From assembly GCF_001427875.1 (NCBI RefSeq), contig NZ_LMHK01000004.1:1-59474 (forward strand): a stretch of DNA of 59,474 bases. The letters run 5' to 3'. This document shows positions 30,177 to 38,425 of this stretch, in pieces. The position numbers and the translations under genes were made by a program. Each line of letters starts with the position of its first letter. Within the stretch, counting starts at the first letter, position 1. This DNA is from Devosia sp. Root685. Lineage in GTDB: Bacteria > Pseudomonadota > Alphaproteobacteria > Rhizobiales > Devosiaceae. The notes below the pieces were generated by a model. The model saw only the letters and a list, made by a program, of their open reading frames with translations, was not told where the DNA came from and searched no databases.

Positions 30177-30262
30177 TTAATTCCCAAAGCCCGCAAATCC
30201 GGGACGGAAAAACACAAAAATTGAGAAAAAACCCTTTGACCGTCCCAGCTTAGGACATCGGC

Positions 30263-31060
30263 TCAAAACGCAGCCTTGGTCAGGACCATGGAAAGATCGC
30301 CCATCGAAGTGCCGAGCAGCACGCGATAGGGAATGAAATAGCCGCTCTCGCCCAGCGGCATGTACCAGACGAGAATGCGGCTTTCCTCGGCGAGATAATT
30401 GGTGATCTCGTTATTCTGGTAGTGACCGGAAATGGGTTCATATTCGATCGAGCAGAGCACCACCGGCCCCTGATAGCCGGTCCGCGGCGAGGTGGCATTG
30501 TCGTCGCTGACAAAACTCATATCGAGATTGAAACGCTCGACGCCGGTAAAGACGCGCATGCGGCGATCGCAAAGGCTTTTATCCAGCGCCCTTCCCTTGA
30601 GCACGAAGGACGAAACGAAATCCGTGACGCCGGTCAGGTGACCACGCTCGACCGGCACCCGGTCATAGTCGCTGACCGGCGGCTCGACCTTGAAGGACGA
30701 AACATTCTGTCCGGCAAAGCCGACATCGACCGTAAACGTCTGCCCACTGGCGCGGGTTTCGAGCGCAAAGCTCTCGGAACGCAGCGTCGTGCCCGAGGAC
30801 TTGCCCTTGGCCGTGACATTGGCCGTGCCGCTCGCCACCACCGCGCCGAGCCCGGCCACATTGGCCTTGACGCCAAGGGTATAGGAACTGCCATCGTCAT
30901 CGAGGTCGATATGCATCATGGCGACATTGATGCCGCCAAGGGTCAGCACATAACTGGCTGTCGCATCGACCGGGGCCGCCTGCGCCTGGGCAAGGCCGAG
31001 AACAAGGGCGGAGGCAGCAAGGCTGGTTCGGATCAAGATAGGTCTCGTCTCGTGCGGCAT
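30263..31060 (-). CDS. DUF3108 domain-containing exported protein
   Basis: A 265-residue secreted protein. The signal peptide (MPHETRPILIRTSLAASALVL then GLAQAQA) is cleaved before APVDATASYVLTLGG. The DUF3108 body is a beta-rich fold with RRMRVFTGVERFNLDMSF and the C-terminal RVLLGTSMGDLSMVLTKAAF. Its role is unknown; a cell-envelope function is likely from its export. The frame is open to 31258, but that region is the rpmB leader on the other strand, so I start at the ATG just before the signal peptide. It is divergent from rpmB, an arrangement common in the order. Confidence 0.87.
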   Translation of the reverse strand: MPHETRPILIRTSLAASALVLGLAQAQAAPVDATASYVLTLGGINVAMMHIDLDDDGSSYTLGVKANVAGLGAVVASGTANVTAKGKSSGTTLRSESFALETRASGQTFTVDVGFAGQNVSSFKVEPPVSDYDRVPVERGHLTGVTDFVSSFVLKGRALDKSLCDRRMRVFTGVERFNLDMSFVSDDNATSPRTGYQGPVVLCSIEYEPISGHYQNNEITNYLAEESRILVWYMPLGESGYFIPYRVLLGTSMGDLSMVLTKAAF

Positions 31061-31272
31061 GGGCCCGATGTGGGCGCGTTCGCGAATCACCGATAAAGGT
31101 TCAAGGTGCCGCCCTCTTATGGTACTGGCAAGGCACTCGCGGGTCTTTGAGGGCCCGGCTGACTTGACTGATGGGCCCCTTTTCTCTAAGACGCCCGCAG
31201 ATTTCAACACAATCGAGGCCCGTTGCGGGATTTCCCGCCGCGCAGGACCTTTACACAAATAGGATATCTACT

Positions 31273-31557
31273 ATGGCACGTCGCTGCGAACTCACCGGCA
31301 CGGGCGTCTTGGTTGGCAACACCGTTTCGCACGCTCTCAACCGTCACCGCCGCCGTTTCCTCCCCAACCTGATCAACGTGACCCTGATCTCCGACGCTCT
31401 GCAGCGCCCGATCAAGCTGCGCATCACTGCAGCAGCTCTGCGCACCGTTGAGCACCGTGGTGGCCTCGACGCATTCCTGATCAAGCAGGATGATGCCGAC
31501 CTGTCCCCGCTGGCTCTGGGCATCAAGAAGGAAGTGCGCGCCGCCCTCGCCGGCTAA
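31273..31557 (+). CDS. rpmB: 50S ribosomal protein L28
   Basis: A 94-residue L28 with the usual start [20 protein letters not shown] followed by [11 protein letters not shown]. It sits near the exit-site region of the large subunit. The frame extends upstream to 31171, but the ATG at 31273 fits the family and has AGGA upstream. Its codon choice is that of a highly expressed gene. A strong terminator follows. Confidence 0.98.
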   Translation: MARRCELTGTGVLVGNTVSHALNRHRRRFLPNLINVTLISDALQRPIKLRITAAALRTVEHRGGLDAFLIKQDDADLSPLALGIKKEVRAALAG

Positions 31558-31576
31558 TCGCGCCTCTAACCGAATT

Positions 31577-31616
31577 AAAGCCGCGCGTGCCTCTGGCCGC
31601 GCGGCTTTCGCTTTTT
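31577..31616 (+). terminator. Rho-independent terminator of rpmB
   Basis: An 11-bp stem, AAAGCCGCGCG with CGCGCGGCTTT (31577-31608), followed by CGCTTTTT, 20 bases after the stop. Confidence 0.85.
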
Positions 31617-31676
31617 ATGTAAGTCTCATTCCGCCCCGGTCTTCTGCCGGCTCGTGGACCAAAGAGGTGCATTCTG

Positions 31677-32369
31677 ATGCTGTCTCGTTTTCTGGCTGCC
31701 GTGGCCGCCATGGTCGTGGTCGTCGCCGCGTCCAATATTCTCGTTCTCTATCCCTTTCAGGTCCAGCTCGGCGCGGTCAATCTCGCCGATCTCCTGACCT
31801 GGGGCGCCTTCACTTTCCCCTTCGCCTTCCTGATCACCGACCTCACCAATCGCTATGACGGCCCGCGCAATGCCCGCCGCGTCGTTCTGGTCGGCTTTCT
31901 GGTGGGTCTGGCGGTATCGTTCTACCTGAGCTTTCATCCGCTGCCCTGGAACGCCGGTGGCAATCCGGCGACGACCCAGCGCATCGCGCTCGCCTCCGCC
32001 GCGGCTTTCGTTACGGGCCAGTTGCTCGATATCAGCATTTTTTCGCGGCTACGCAGCGTGCGTGCCTGGTTCCTGCCACCGCTGGTGGCATCGCTCTTTG
32101 GCTCCATGATCGACACGGCGATTTTCTTCACCGTTGCCTTCGCGCCTGTTCTGGCCGGTATTGATGCGCTGTTCGGGCTTGCGGATGGCTCGCTCGCCTT
32201 CCCCGCACCCTTCCTCGGCATTGGCCCCGAAGTGCCGCTCTGGACCTCCCTCGCGGCCGGCGACTTCATGGTGAAATTCCTCGCCGCGCTGGTGCTTTTG
32301 GCGCCCTACCGCGCACTCATGGGCAAGTTCAAGCCCCTGCCGCCACTGGGCCGCACCACGCTCGCCTAA
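31677..32369 (+). CDS. VUT/YhhQ family transporter (putative queuosine precursor transporter)
   Basis: A 230-residue membrane protein with about six hydrophobic segments. Family marks include FPFAFLITDLTNRYDGP (usually FPxxFLxTDxxxExxG) and SIFSRLRSVRAWFLPPL. E. coli YhhQ takes up preQ0/preQ1, the precursors of queuosine in tRNA. The ATG has AGAGG upstream. Its stop overlaps the stop of the convergent unknown gene by 4 bases. I looked for a preQ1 riboswitch in the 60-base leader and saw none. Confidence 0.87.
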   Translation: MLSRFLAAVAAMVVVVAASNILVLYPFQVQLGAVNLADLLTWGAFTFPFAFLITDLTNRYDGPRNARRVVLVGFLVGLAVSFYLSFHPLPWNAGGNPATTQRIALASAAAFVTGQLLDISIFSRLRSVRAWFLPPLVASLFGSMIDTAIFFTVAFAPVLAGIDALFGLADGSLAFPAPFLGIGPEVPLWTSLAAGDFMVKFLAALVLLAPYRALMGKFKPLPPLGRTTLA

Positions 32370-33058
32370 CAGGTGACGCGAATCTCGGCAAAGCCGGTGG
32401 TGGCTTCGTCGCCGCCGGAAGTGACCGCGATCATGCAGGCCGTACCGGGCAGCGGCACGGTACTGCCCGAGGGCACCGTCGTGCCGTCCGTCAGCGAAAT
32501 ATAGCCATTGCTGACATTCATCACCTCGATCGTCGTCTCGGTGCCGCAGACGGGATAGGAATCCCCCGCGGCCACGAGAAGCCGCATGCCCGAAGGCAGG
32601 CAGTCGCCGTCGCTCTCGCTCGACGCTGTCGGGCCTGACGGCGGTGGCACTGCTTGTGGCGCCGCGGCCGCACCACGCCAATTCTGCTCAAGAACCGCGA
32701 GACGATTTTCCAGTGCCGAGAGCGCTTCACTTGTCGGGGCCTGCGTAGACAGAGGCGCGGCGGCAACGCCCCGCTGGGCATAGAGATCAAGGCTCAGGCG
32801 CAATTGCGCGATCTCGGTTGAAACCCGCACCATTTCCCGGCGCATGTCGGTATAGATCCAGGCGCTGGCCGCCAGCGAGGCAAGCCCGATGGCCGCGGCA
32901 CAAATGCCGAAGATCAGGCTCTTCTTCACCCGCCGCCGGCGACGGGGCCGCCTGAGGCTGGTCGGCACGGACGTGTCGATATCTCCCACCAGCACGTCGG
33001 GGACTTCCCCGGCGCTTCTCGGTTCCGGCGATGGTTTTTCGCTCGGCTTGTCGTCCAC
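32366..33058 (-). CDS. Membrane-anchored protein of unknown function
   Basis: Not recognised. The 230 residues comprise a Pro/Ser/Glu-rich cytoplasmic head (1-36), a very basic stop (RRPRRRRRVKK), one membrane segment (about 47-69), and a short helical coiled-coil-like stretch (70-90). A Pro/Ala linker and a small beta-rich periplasmic C-terminal domain follow; the latter has four Cys (DCLPSG, PVCGTE, GTACMI and the final Cys) that could form two disulfides. The start is GTG at 33058, with AGGAG 9 bases upstream. It runs towards the YhhQ gene and away from the L,D-transpeptidase gene, 70 bases away. Confidence 0.72.
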   Translation of the reverse strand: MDDKPSEKPSPEPRSAGEVPDVLVGDIDTSVPTSLRRPRRRRRVKKSLIFGICAAAIGLASLAASAWIYTDMRREMVRVSTEIAQLRLSLDLYAQRGVAAAPLSTQAPTSEALSALENRLAVLEQNWRGAAAAPQAVPPPSGPTASSESDGDCLPSGMRLLVAAGDSYPVCGTETTIEVMNVSNGYISLTDGTTVPSGSTVPLPGTACMIAVTSGGDEATTGFAEIRVTC

Positions 33059-33128
33059 GCCGCTTTGCTCCTGCTCACATTGGCGTGACGGAGGTCACAC
33101 CAAACTGGGGCCGAACTAAGGATCAAAT

Positions 33129-34127
33129 CTATTGCGCAGGCGTTGCAGCGACTTCGGTTGTCGGCTGCGGATTGCCCGTGATCATATTGCCGATGCCCGA
33201 AAAGAAGCCCGATACAGCTTGGCTTCTTTCCTTGAGCGCCGCTTCACTGGCCGCCTGACGCTCCACGCCCGCCGCCACATTGGCGAGCGCACTGGCATCG
33301 GCCACCTTTCGCGCCTCGACCTCGGCATTCTGATAGGTCGCAGGGCACGGTCCTAGCGCATCAAGGCCCGAGGCGGTGGGATTAAAGATATAGCGCTGCT
33401 CGCACACATCCCAGGCTGGCGGGGTCTTGGTCAGATCGAAATAGTCGTAGCCTTCCTTGATGTTCCGCCAGAATGCCAGATGCTGGTTGGAAGCATTCTG
33501 CGTCAGGCTGGCCGTCGTCATGCGGAAGGGAAATATCTGCACCTGAAAACTTGGATTGCCGCCCTTGAAGCTTTCGCGGGCCAGCGCATAAATCTCGGCA
33601 ATGCCTGCATCGGTCATGGCGTAGCAGCCGACCGATTTGCAATCGCCATGGACCATCAGGTTCGAGCCCGAGCGCCCATTGGCGCGATCGAACTTGTTTG
33701 GAAAACCCGTATTGAAGGCGAGGAAGTAGTTCGACTTCGGGTTCATCAGGCCGGGCGTGATCGTATAGAACCCTTCCGGGCTCTGATAATCGCCTTCCTT
33801 AAATTTCGGGCCGAGATCGCCGGAATAGGAGCAGATTTCATAGGTCTTGAAGACCTTGTATTGCCCCGAGCTTGTGCGCTTCCACACCTCGAGCTGCTGC
33901 TCGCGCTTGAAAATGCGCACGACCATGCCCTCGGCCGGCGAGGATCCCATATCATAAAGCGCCTTCACCATGGCCGGAGCCAGGGGGATATTGTGCCGGT
34001 TGTCGCCCCCCTTGACGAAATTGGCACAGGCGGCAAGCCCGAACCCCAGCCAGAGGACGATGATGACGGAGGCGATGCGATGAAAGAGCTTGGCAGTCAC
34101 GAACAGGGCCCACAAAATCCGCCCCAC
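33129..34127 (-). CDS. L,D-transpeptidase family lipoprotein (YkuD domain)
   Basis: A 332-residue probable outer-membrane or periplasmic lipoprotein. Residues 18-33 are hydrophobic, followed by the lipobox LAAC with Cys34. The YkuD catalytic motif is HGDCKSVGCYAM, with His160 and Cys168. Such enzymes make 3-3 peptidoglycan links or attach proteins to peptidoglycan; the ErfK/YafK-like sequence suggests the latter or a hydrolytic role. The longest frame starts with GTG at 34127. A GTG at 34097 would also give a good signal peptide. The C-terminal 60 residues are Ala/Glu-rich. Confidence 0.86.
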   Translation of the reverse strand: MGRILWALFVTAKLFHRIASVIIVLWLGFGLAACANFVKGGDNRHNIPLAPAMVKALYDMGSSPAEGMVVRIFKREQQLEVWKRTSSGQYKVFKTYEICSYSGDLGPKFKEGDYQSPEGFYTITPGLMNPKSNYFLAFNTGFPNKFDRANGRSGSNLMVHGDCKSVGCYAMTDAGIAEIYALARESFKGGNPSFQVQIFPFRMTTASLTQNASNQHLAFWRNIKEGYDYFDLTKTPPAWDVCEQRYIFNPTASGLDALGPCPATYQNAEVEARKVADASALANVAAGVERQAASEAALKERSQAVSGFFSGIGNMITGNPQPTTEVAATPAQ

Positions 34128-34260
34128 GGGGGCAATGGTTAGCGCAGCATGACTAGGCTGGGTGAAGGAAGCCTTATCATGCCGTCCACGCGGGCGAAAA
34201 GCTCCCGGTTTTCACGCAATAGTGTGGGCGCCGGCAATCATCATCGCCGCGCAAGAAGCG

Positions 34261-34292
34261 CCGTCATTGCCCGATCAAGCGGGCAATGACGG
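34261..34292. repeat. Perfect 13-bp inverted repeat
   Basis: CCGTCATTGCCCG and CGGGCAATGACGG around the loop ATCAAG, 16 bases past the stop of the ABC exporter gene. It has no T tract, so it is more likely a member of the GTCATTGCCCG-type dispersed repeats than a terminator, though it may block 3' decay of the transcript. Confidence 0.65.
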
Positions 34293-34307
34293 TAGTAGAA
34301 CCGAGCG

Positions 34308-36206
34308 CTAGGTGCTCGCCGCCTTGGCATTGGCCTCGGCCACCAGCTCGTCGGGAATGTCGTCGAAGCTGGCATAGTTCATGTTGTAGAGGCGCGAATA
34401 GAGCCCGCCCAGTTCCATGAGCTGGTCGTGATTGCCCTCTTCGATTTTCTCGCCACTTTGCAACACGATGATCCGGTCCGCACCACGAATGGTGGCGAGA
34501 CGGTGCGCGATGACGAGGCCGGTGCGGCCCTTGAGCAGGATTTCGAGCGCCTTCTGGATCTGCCGCTCGGTATAGCTATCGATATTGGCCGTCGCTTCAT
34601 CGAGCACGAGGATTTTGGCGTCGGCAACCAGCGCCCGGGCAAAGCTCAGCAGTTGGCGCTGACCGAGCGACAGGTTGGAGCCGCGCTGTTCGAGCTTGCT
34701 GTCATAGCCGCCCGGCAGGCGCTCGATGAACTCATGCGCACCGACCGCCTTGGCCGCGGCGATGACATCCTCGCGGGTCGCCGAAGCCTTGTTGTACTTG
34801 ATGTTGTCGAATACCGAGCCGGTAAAGAGGAACGGTTCCTGCAGCACCATGGCGACCTGTTCACCCAAGCTCTCCTGGGTGACATTGCGCACATCGTGCC
34901 CGCCCACCAGCACCGCGCCGCCCTGCACTTCATAGAAACGATGGACGAGTGCCATGGCGCTGGTCTTTCCCGAACCGGTCGGGCCGACAAGCGCCACCGT
35001 CTCCCCCGGATTGACGCGGAAAGACACGTTCTTGAGCACTGGCCGATTGGGATCGTAACCAAAAACCACATCGTGGAAGGCGACCGAGCCGTCCATATCC
35101 CCCGTCAGCGTCAGCGCATCGGGCTTGTCGGTAATGGTCACCGGCAGGTCGAGCACTTCGGTGATCCGGCGGCCCGAGGTCATGGCCCGCTGCATGATCG
35201 AATATTGCATGGTCAGCGAGCGGATCGGATCGAAGAACCGCTGGATATAAAAGAGGAAGGTGACGATGATGCCCACCTGCAAAGTGCCGTTGAGCACCAG
35301 CGATCCGCCGACCAGCACCACGGTCGCCATGGCGATACCGGTGAGACTGTCGACGATCGGCACCATCACCTGCGCAAATTTCGAACCGGTCAGCTGAGTT
35401 TCAAGGTTGTGATAGGCCTTGTCGTCATAGAGGTCGAAATTGACCTGCTGGCGCTCGAGGTTCTGCACTGTGCGCACGCCATTGATGCCTTCGGCCATGG
35501 CGCCATTGGTCAACGAATTGGTTTCATGCGCCGCCCAGAAGGCGCGCTTGGCCGGCGGCAGCCAGAAGATGCGGACGATGAACAGCACCGGCATGGTGAC
35601 GAGGGTCAGCAGCCCCAGCCACGGATCGAGTGTCAGCAGCACCGCAACAATGCCGAAGAGCAGCACGATGTCGCCCACGGAAATGACCGAGGTCTCCAGA
35701 AACTCCTGCATGGAATTGACGTCGCCCTGCAGGCGGCTCATCAACCGGCCCACTTCGGTCTTGTCCATGAAACTGAGCGACACGCGCTGCAATTGCGCGA
35801 ACATGGCGCGGCGCATGTCGAACAGCACGTTTTCCGCCACCTGCCCCACCTGCGTTTCCTGCACATAGGAAGCCGCGAAATTGAACAGCACGGCGACCGC
35901 AAAGGCGACCACGGCCCAGATCAGATTATTGGCATTGCCCCCCGCCACCATGGCGCCGTCGATGGCCCAGCCAATGATGAGGGGAATGGCAAGCTGCGTA
36001 GCGGTAAAAACCAGCACGGCCGCCACTGAGAGGTAAATCTTGACCCGATAGGGTTTCACGAAAGCCCAGATCCGGCGCACGGTTTTCGGGTCATAGGCCT
36101 TGCCAAAGACCTCTTCCTCGATCCGGTGGCTACCCACCGATGCGCGCGGCGGCCGTTGGCCGGGAAAACTTGCGACGTCCCGTTCGTCGTCCTCGACCAC
36201 GCTCAT
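34308..36206 (-). CDS. ABC exporter half-transporter with degenerate signature motif
   Basis: A 632-residue type IV ABC half-transporter. Six membrane helices (about 55-340) are followed by an ATPase domain with Walker A GPTGSGKTS, signature LSLGQRQLL (Gly changed to Leu in the third position of LSGGQ), Walker B ILVLDEATANID with the catalytic Glu, and switch His in IAHRL. It overlaps the partner gene by 4 bases (ATGA), so the two form a heterodimer. The defective signature would face the Asp-containing Walker B of the partner, giving one degenerate and one normal ATP site. Multidrug or lipid export is the usual role. The substrate is unknown. Confidence 0.92.
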   Translation of the reverse strand: MSVVEDDERDVASFPGQRPPRASVGSHRIEEEVFGKAYDPKTVRRIWAFVKPYRVKIYLSVAAVLVFTATQLAIPLIIGWAIDGAMVAGGNANNLIWAVVAFAVAVLFNFAASYVQETQVGQVAENVLFDMRRAMFAQLQRVSLSFMDKTEVGRLMSRLQGDVNSMQEFLETSVISVGDIVLLFGIVAVLLTLDPWLGLLTLVTMPVLFIVRIFWLPPAKRAFWAAHETNSLTNGAMAEGINGVRTVQNLERQQVNFDLYDDKAYHNLETQLTGSKFAQVMVPIVDSLTGIAMATVVLVGGSLVLNGTLQVGIIVTFLFYIQRFFDPIRSLTMQYSIMQRAMTSGRRITEVLDLPVTITDKPDALTLTGDMDGSVAFHDVVFGYDPNRPVLKNVSFRVNPGETVALVGPTGSGKTSAMALVHRFYEVQGGAVLVGGHDVRNVTQESLGEQVAMVLQEPFLFTGSVFDNIKYNKASATREDVIAAAKAVGAHEFIERLPGGYDSKLEQRGSNLSLGQRQLLSFARALVADAKILVLDEATANIDSYTERQIQKALEILLKGRTGLVIAHRLATIRGADRIIVLQSGEKIEEGNHDQLMELGGLYSRLYNMNYASFDDIPDELVAEANAKAAST

Positions 36207-38059
36207 TGGGCGGCCCTTTCTGCGTCGATTTCCTCGGTCGGTCGCGTCTGGAGGTCATAGAGCGCGCTATAGCGCCCACCCAGCGCGAGGAGCTCGGCAT
36301 GGCTGCCGCGCTCGACGATTGAGCCGTCTTCGAGGAACAAAATAGTATCGGCATGCATCAGCGAGGAGAGCCGATGCGCGATGATGATGGTCACGCGATC
36401 GCTGGCATAGGCGCGGATGGCCGAGCGGATGCGATGCTCGGTGCCCGCATCGATGGCCGCCGTCGAATCGTCGAACACCATGACGGCCGGACGCATGACG
36501 AGGGCACGCGCAATTGCGAGGCGCTGGCGCTGGCCACCCGAAAGCGACACCCCGCGTTCGCCCACCACAGTGTCATAATCGGTCGGCAGACCGATGATGT
36601 AGTTGTGGAGCTGCGCGCTTTCAGCCGCCTTTTCGATCTTGGTTTCCTTGGCCCAGGGATCGCCATAGGCGATGTTATTTTCGATCGTGGTGGTGAAGAG
36701 GAACGAATCCTGCTGCACCACGCCAACCTGCCGGCGGAGGGATTCCAAGGTCACGTCGCGCACGTCCTGCCCATCGATGGTGACGCGGCCCGATGTGACG
36801 TCATAAAAGCGCGGAATGAGATGAGCGATCGTCGATTTGCCGCTACCGGGCGCCCCGACAATGCCGATGGTTTCGCCGGCCCGGCCCTCGAAGGTAATAC
36901 CCCTAAGGGTCGGGTGGGTCGCACCGGGATAGGTGAAATTCACGTTCTCGAAACGCAGCGTTCCCTCGCCCAGCTGCAACGGCACCGCCCCGGGCTTGTC
37001 CTCGATGTCGATGGCCTGATCGATAAAGGCATAAAAGCGCTGTCCGCAGGTATCGGCGCGGGCAAAGGAATTGACCATCAGACCCAGCTGGCGCACCGGC
37101 ATTTGCAGGATGGTCATGAAGGTCAGAAAGCTCGCCAGCGTCCCGACGCTCATTTCCCCAGCGATCACCTTATTGCCCCCGAACCAGAGCACGAGCCCCA
37201 TGGCAGCAAAGAACGAAAAGGTCATCATCGACGTGTTCTTGACGCGGATCAGCACGCGATCATGCGCCAGTTCCAACGCCGCCTTCGACGCCTTGTCGAA
37301 CTTGGCAAGCTCGAACAGCTGGCCCGAAAAGGCGCGCACGACGCGGATACCGCCGAGATTTTCTTCCATCACCCGCGTCATAATCGAAAGCCGCTCCTGC
37401 AAGACGACCCAGGTCGCGCGCAGCATCAGCTGCGCCACCGAGGAACGCCAGGCAACGAAGGGCACGAAGCTCAGGGCCAGGAGCCCCAGCACGACATCGG
37501 TCGTCAGCAGCATATAGGCGCCAACCCCGATCAGTACCGTAAGCAGGATCGTGCGCACGAAGCCGGTCGAAAAGAACATCCGTACGCCATCGAGATCGAG
37601 CAACCCGAGGGTGATCAGGTCGCCCGAATGCACGCGGTCATGGTAGGAATAGGAGAGCTTTTGCACCTTGTCGTAAAAGGCGAGGCGCAGCTCGTAGCCC
37701 ACATGGTGGCCGACCGATTCCGAATAATAGTTCTGAACCAGGGTAAAGAGCCCGCGCGCCACCGAAACCAGCAGCAGCGTCGCGGCGCTCCACATCAGCG
37801 CCTGCTGTGCACCCTCTGCCGCCGTGCTCAACACGTTCTGCGCCTGATCGACCGCATGGCCGAGCAGGCGCGGAATCATCAATTGCAGCACCGAGGCGAT
37901 GATCGTTGCACCAATGGCCAGACTCGCCTGCCAATAGTGCCGCAGGGAGAAGAACGTGATGCGCAACAACGGGCTTCGGCCTTTGCCGGCATATACGGCA
38001 GCCAAGTGAGCCCGAGCATCGCCGCGTGAACGCGCGCGGCCAGCCTTGAGGGTAGGCAA
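36203..38059 (-). CDS. ABC exporter half-transporter with Asp in Walker B
   Basis: A 618-residue partner of the downstream half-transporter. A basic N-terminus precedes six membrane helices (about 35-340). The ATPase domain has Walker A GAPGSGKST, a canonical signature LSGGQRQRLAIARAL and switch His in IIAHRL. Its Walker B is VMVFDDSTAAID, with Asp where the catalytic Glu is expected. This complements the LSLGQ of the partner in the same composite site, as in TM287/288-like heterodimers. The start appears to be TTG at 38059 with a weak ribosome binding site; an internal start is possible. Confidence 0.9.
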   Translation of the reverse strand: MPTLKAGRARSRGDARAHLAAVYAGKGRSPLLRITFFSLRHYWQASLAIGATIIASVLQLMIPRLLGHAVDQAQNVLSTAAEGAQQALMWSAATLLLVSVARGLFTLVQNYYSESVGHHVGYELRLAFYDKVQKLSYSYHDRVHSGDLITLGLLDLDGVRMFFSTGFVRTILLTVLIGVGAYMLLTTDVVLGLLALSFVPFVAWRSSVAQLMLRATWVVLQERLSIMTRVMEENLGGIRVVRAFSGQLFELAKFDKASKAALELAHDRVLIRVKNTSMMTFSFFAAMGLVLWFGGNKVIAGEMSVGTLASFLTFMTILQMPVRQLGLMVNSFARADTCGQRFYAFIDQAIDIEDKPGAVPLQLGEGTLRFENVNFTYPGATHPTLRGITFEGRAGETIGIVGAPGSGKSTIAHLIPRFYDVTSGRVTIDGQDVRDVTLESLRRQVGVVQQDSFLFTTTIENNIAYGDPWAKETKIEKAAESAQLHNYIIGLPTDYDTVVGERGVSLSGGQRQRLAIARALVMRPAVMVFDDSTAAIDAGTEHRIRSAIRAYASDRVTIIIAHRLSSLMHADTILFLEDGSIVERGSHAELLALGGRYSALYDLQTRPTEEIDAERAAQ

Positions 38060-38220
38060 GGGATTATCCAGACTTTAAAAAGTGAGGCCCGAGGGGGAGG
38101 CGGGGATCCGTCGACCGGGATCGGGCAAATCAATGCCTGCCTATAAAAGTCGCATTATGCGTACCATTCAAGGTGCAAATTGCGCAATTTTTGCAACTTT
38201 TCGGCGTCCCGCTGCGCGAG

Positions 38221-38280
38221 TGAAAGGCTCCAGTGGAGCCTTTCAAGCCGAAAAGGCCATGAGAGCTATGCTCGAATGGC
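38221..38280. repeat. Two-hairpin repeat, copy 1
   Basis: A 25-nt palindrome (TGAAAGGCTCCA, G, TGGAGCCTTTCA; 38221-38245) is followed by a 35-base tail that includes AGGCCATGAGAGCT and CTCGAATGGC and forms a small GAGC-TAT-GCTC hairpin. Copy 2 at 52529-52588 has a different stem sequence but the same layout, and its tail matches at 30 of 35 positions. Confidence 0.7.
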
Positions 38281-38307
38281 ATGCTCAATTGGTGGAGCGT
38301 GAGGCAT

Positions 38308-38412
38308 CCCCACCTAGCCTCCCCTTGAAAGGGGAGGAACATATCGAGTTTGTCGCGCTACCAGTGAGCCACCGGCAGATCCCTCCCCCTATCAGGGGGA
38401 GGCTAGGTGGGG
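38308..38412. repeat. 105-bp inverted-repeat element with two inner hairpins
   Basis: The outer arms CCCCACCTAGCCTCCCC (38308-38324) and GGGGAGGCTAGGTGGGG (38396-38412) are perfect complements. Inside each end is its own short hairpin: CCTCCCCTTGAAAGGGGAGG and CCTCCCCCTATCAGGGGGAGG. It ends 13 bases before the pyc stop codon and so lies in the 3' end of that transcript, where it might act as a terminator. Its form is that of a dispersed intergenic repeat. Confidence 0.75.
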
Positions 38413-38425
38413 TTACTGCTGCCCC

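Larger units (their letters stand above)
29409..30262. other. Gene-poor 0.85-kb spacer with a paired repeat
   Basis: No confident gene. It holds two diverged copies of an 87-bp sequence (29523-29609 and 29960-30046) and a terminator for the DUF3108 gene at 30155-30176. Between the copies lies a 51-codon rightward frame (29787-29942, MHFSNFVVDRAEAG...) and shorter ones near 29707, with no clear ribosome binding site. TTTGTGACA occurs near 29483 and 29632. The spacer breaks a gene neighbourhood that is usually tight in Rhizobiales, so it may be inserted DNA. Confidence 0.45.
38060..38425. other. Spacer with two repeat elements
   Basis: About 365 bases between pyc and the ABC exporter genes, both leftward. 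It contains the two-hairpin repeat at 38221-38280 and a larger inverted-repeat element at 38308-38412. The exporter promoter should be near 38060-38200. I see nothing coding. Confidence 0.5.

Noticed and set aside
29409..30262. Replication origin in the gene-poor spacer
   Set aside because: No DnaA boxes of the TTATCCACA type, no AT-rich unwinding region and no dnaA/hemE-type neighbours were seen.
31617..31676. preQ1 riboswitch before the YhhQ-type transporter gene
   Set aside because: The leader is short and lacks the C-rich loop and A-rich tail of preQ1 aptamers.
38258..38300. Short peptide starting at ATG in the repeat tail (MRAMLEW / MRAALEW in the two copies)
   Set aside because: The shared reading is explained by DNA identity of the repeat; the frames end differently, lack ribosome binding sites and the variable palindrome lies just upstream.
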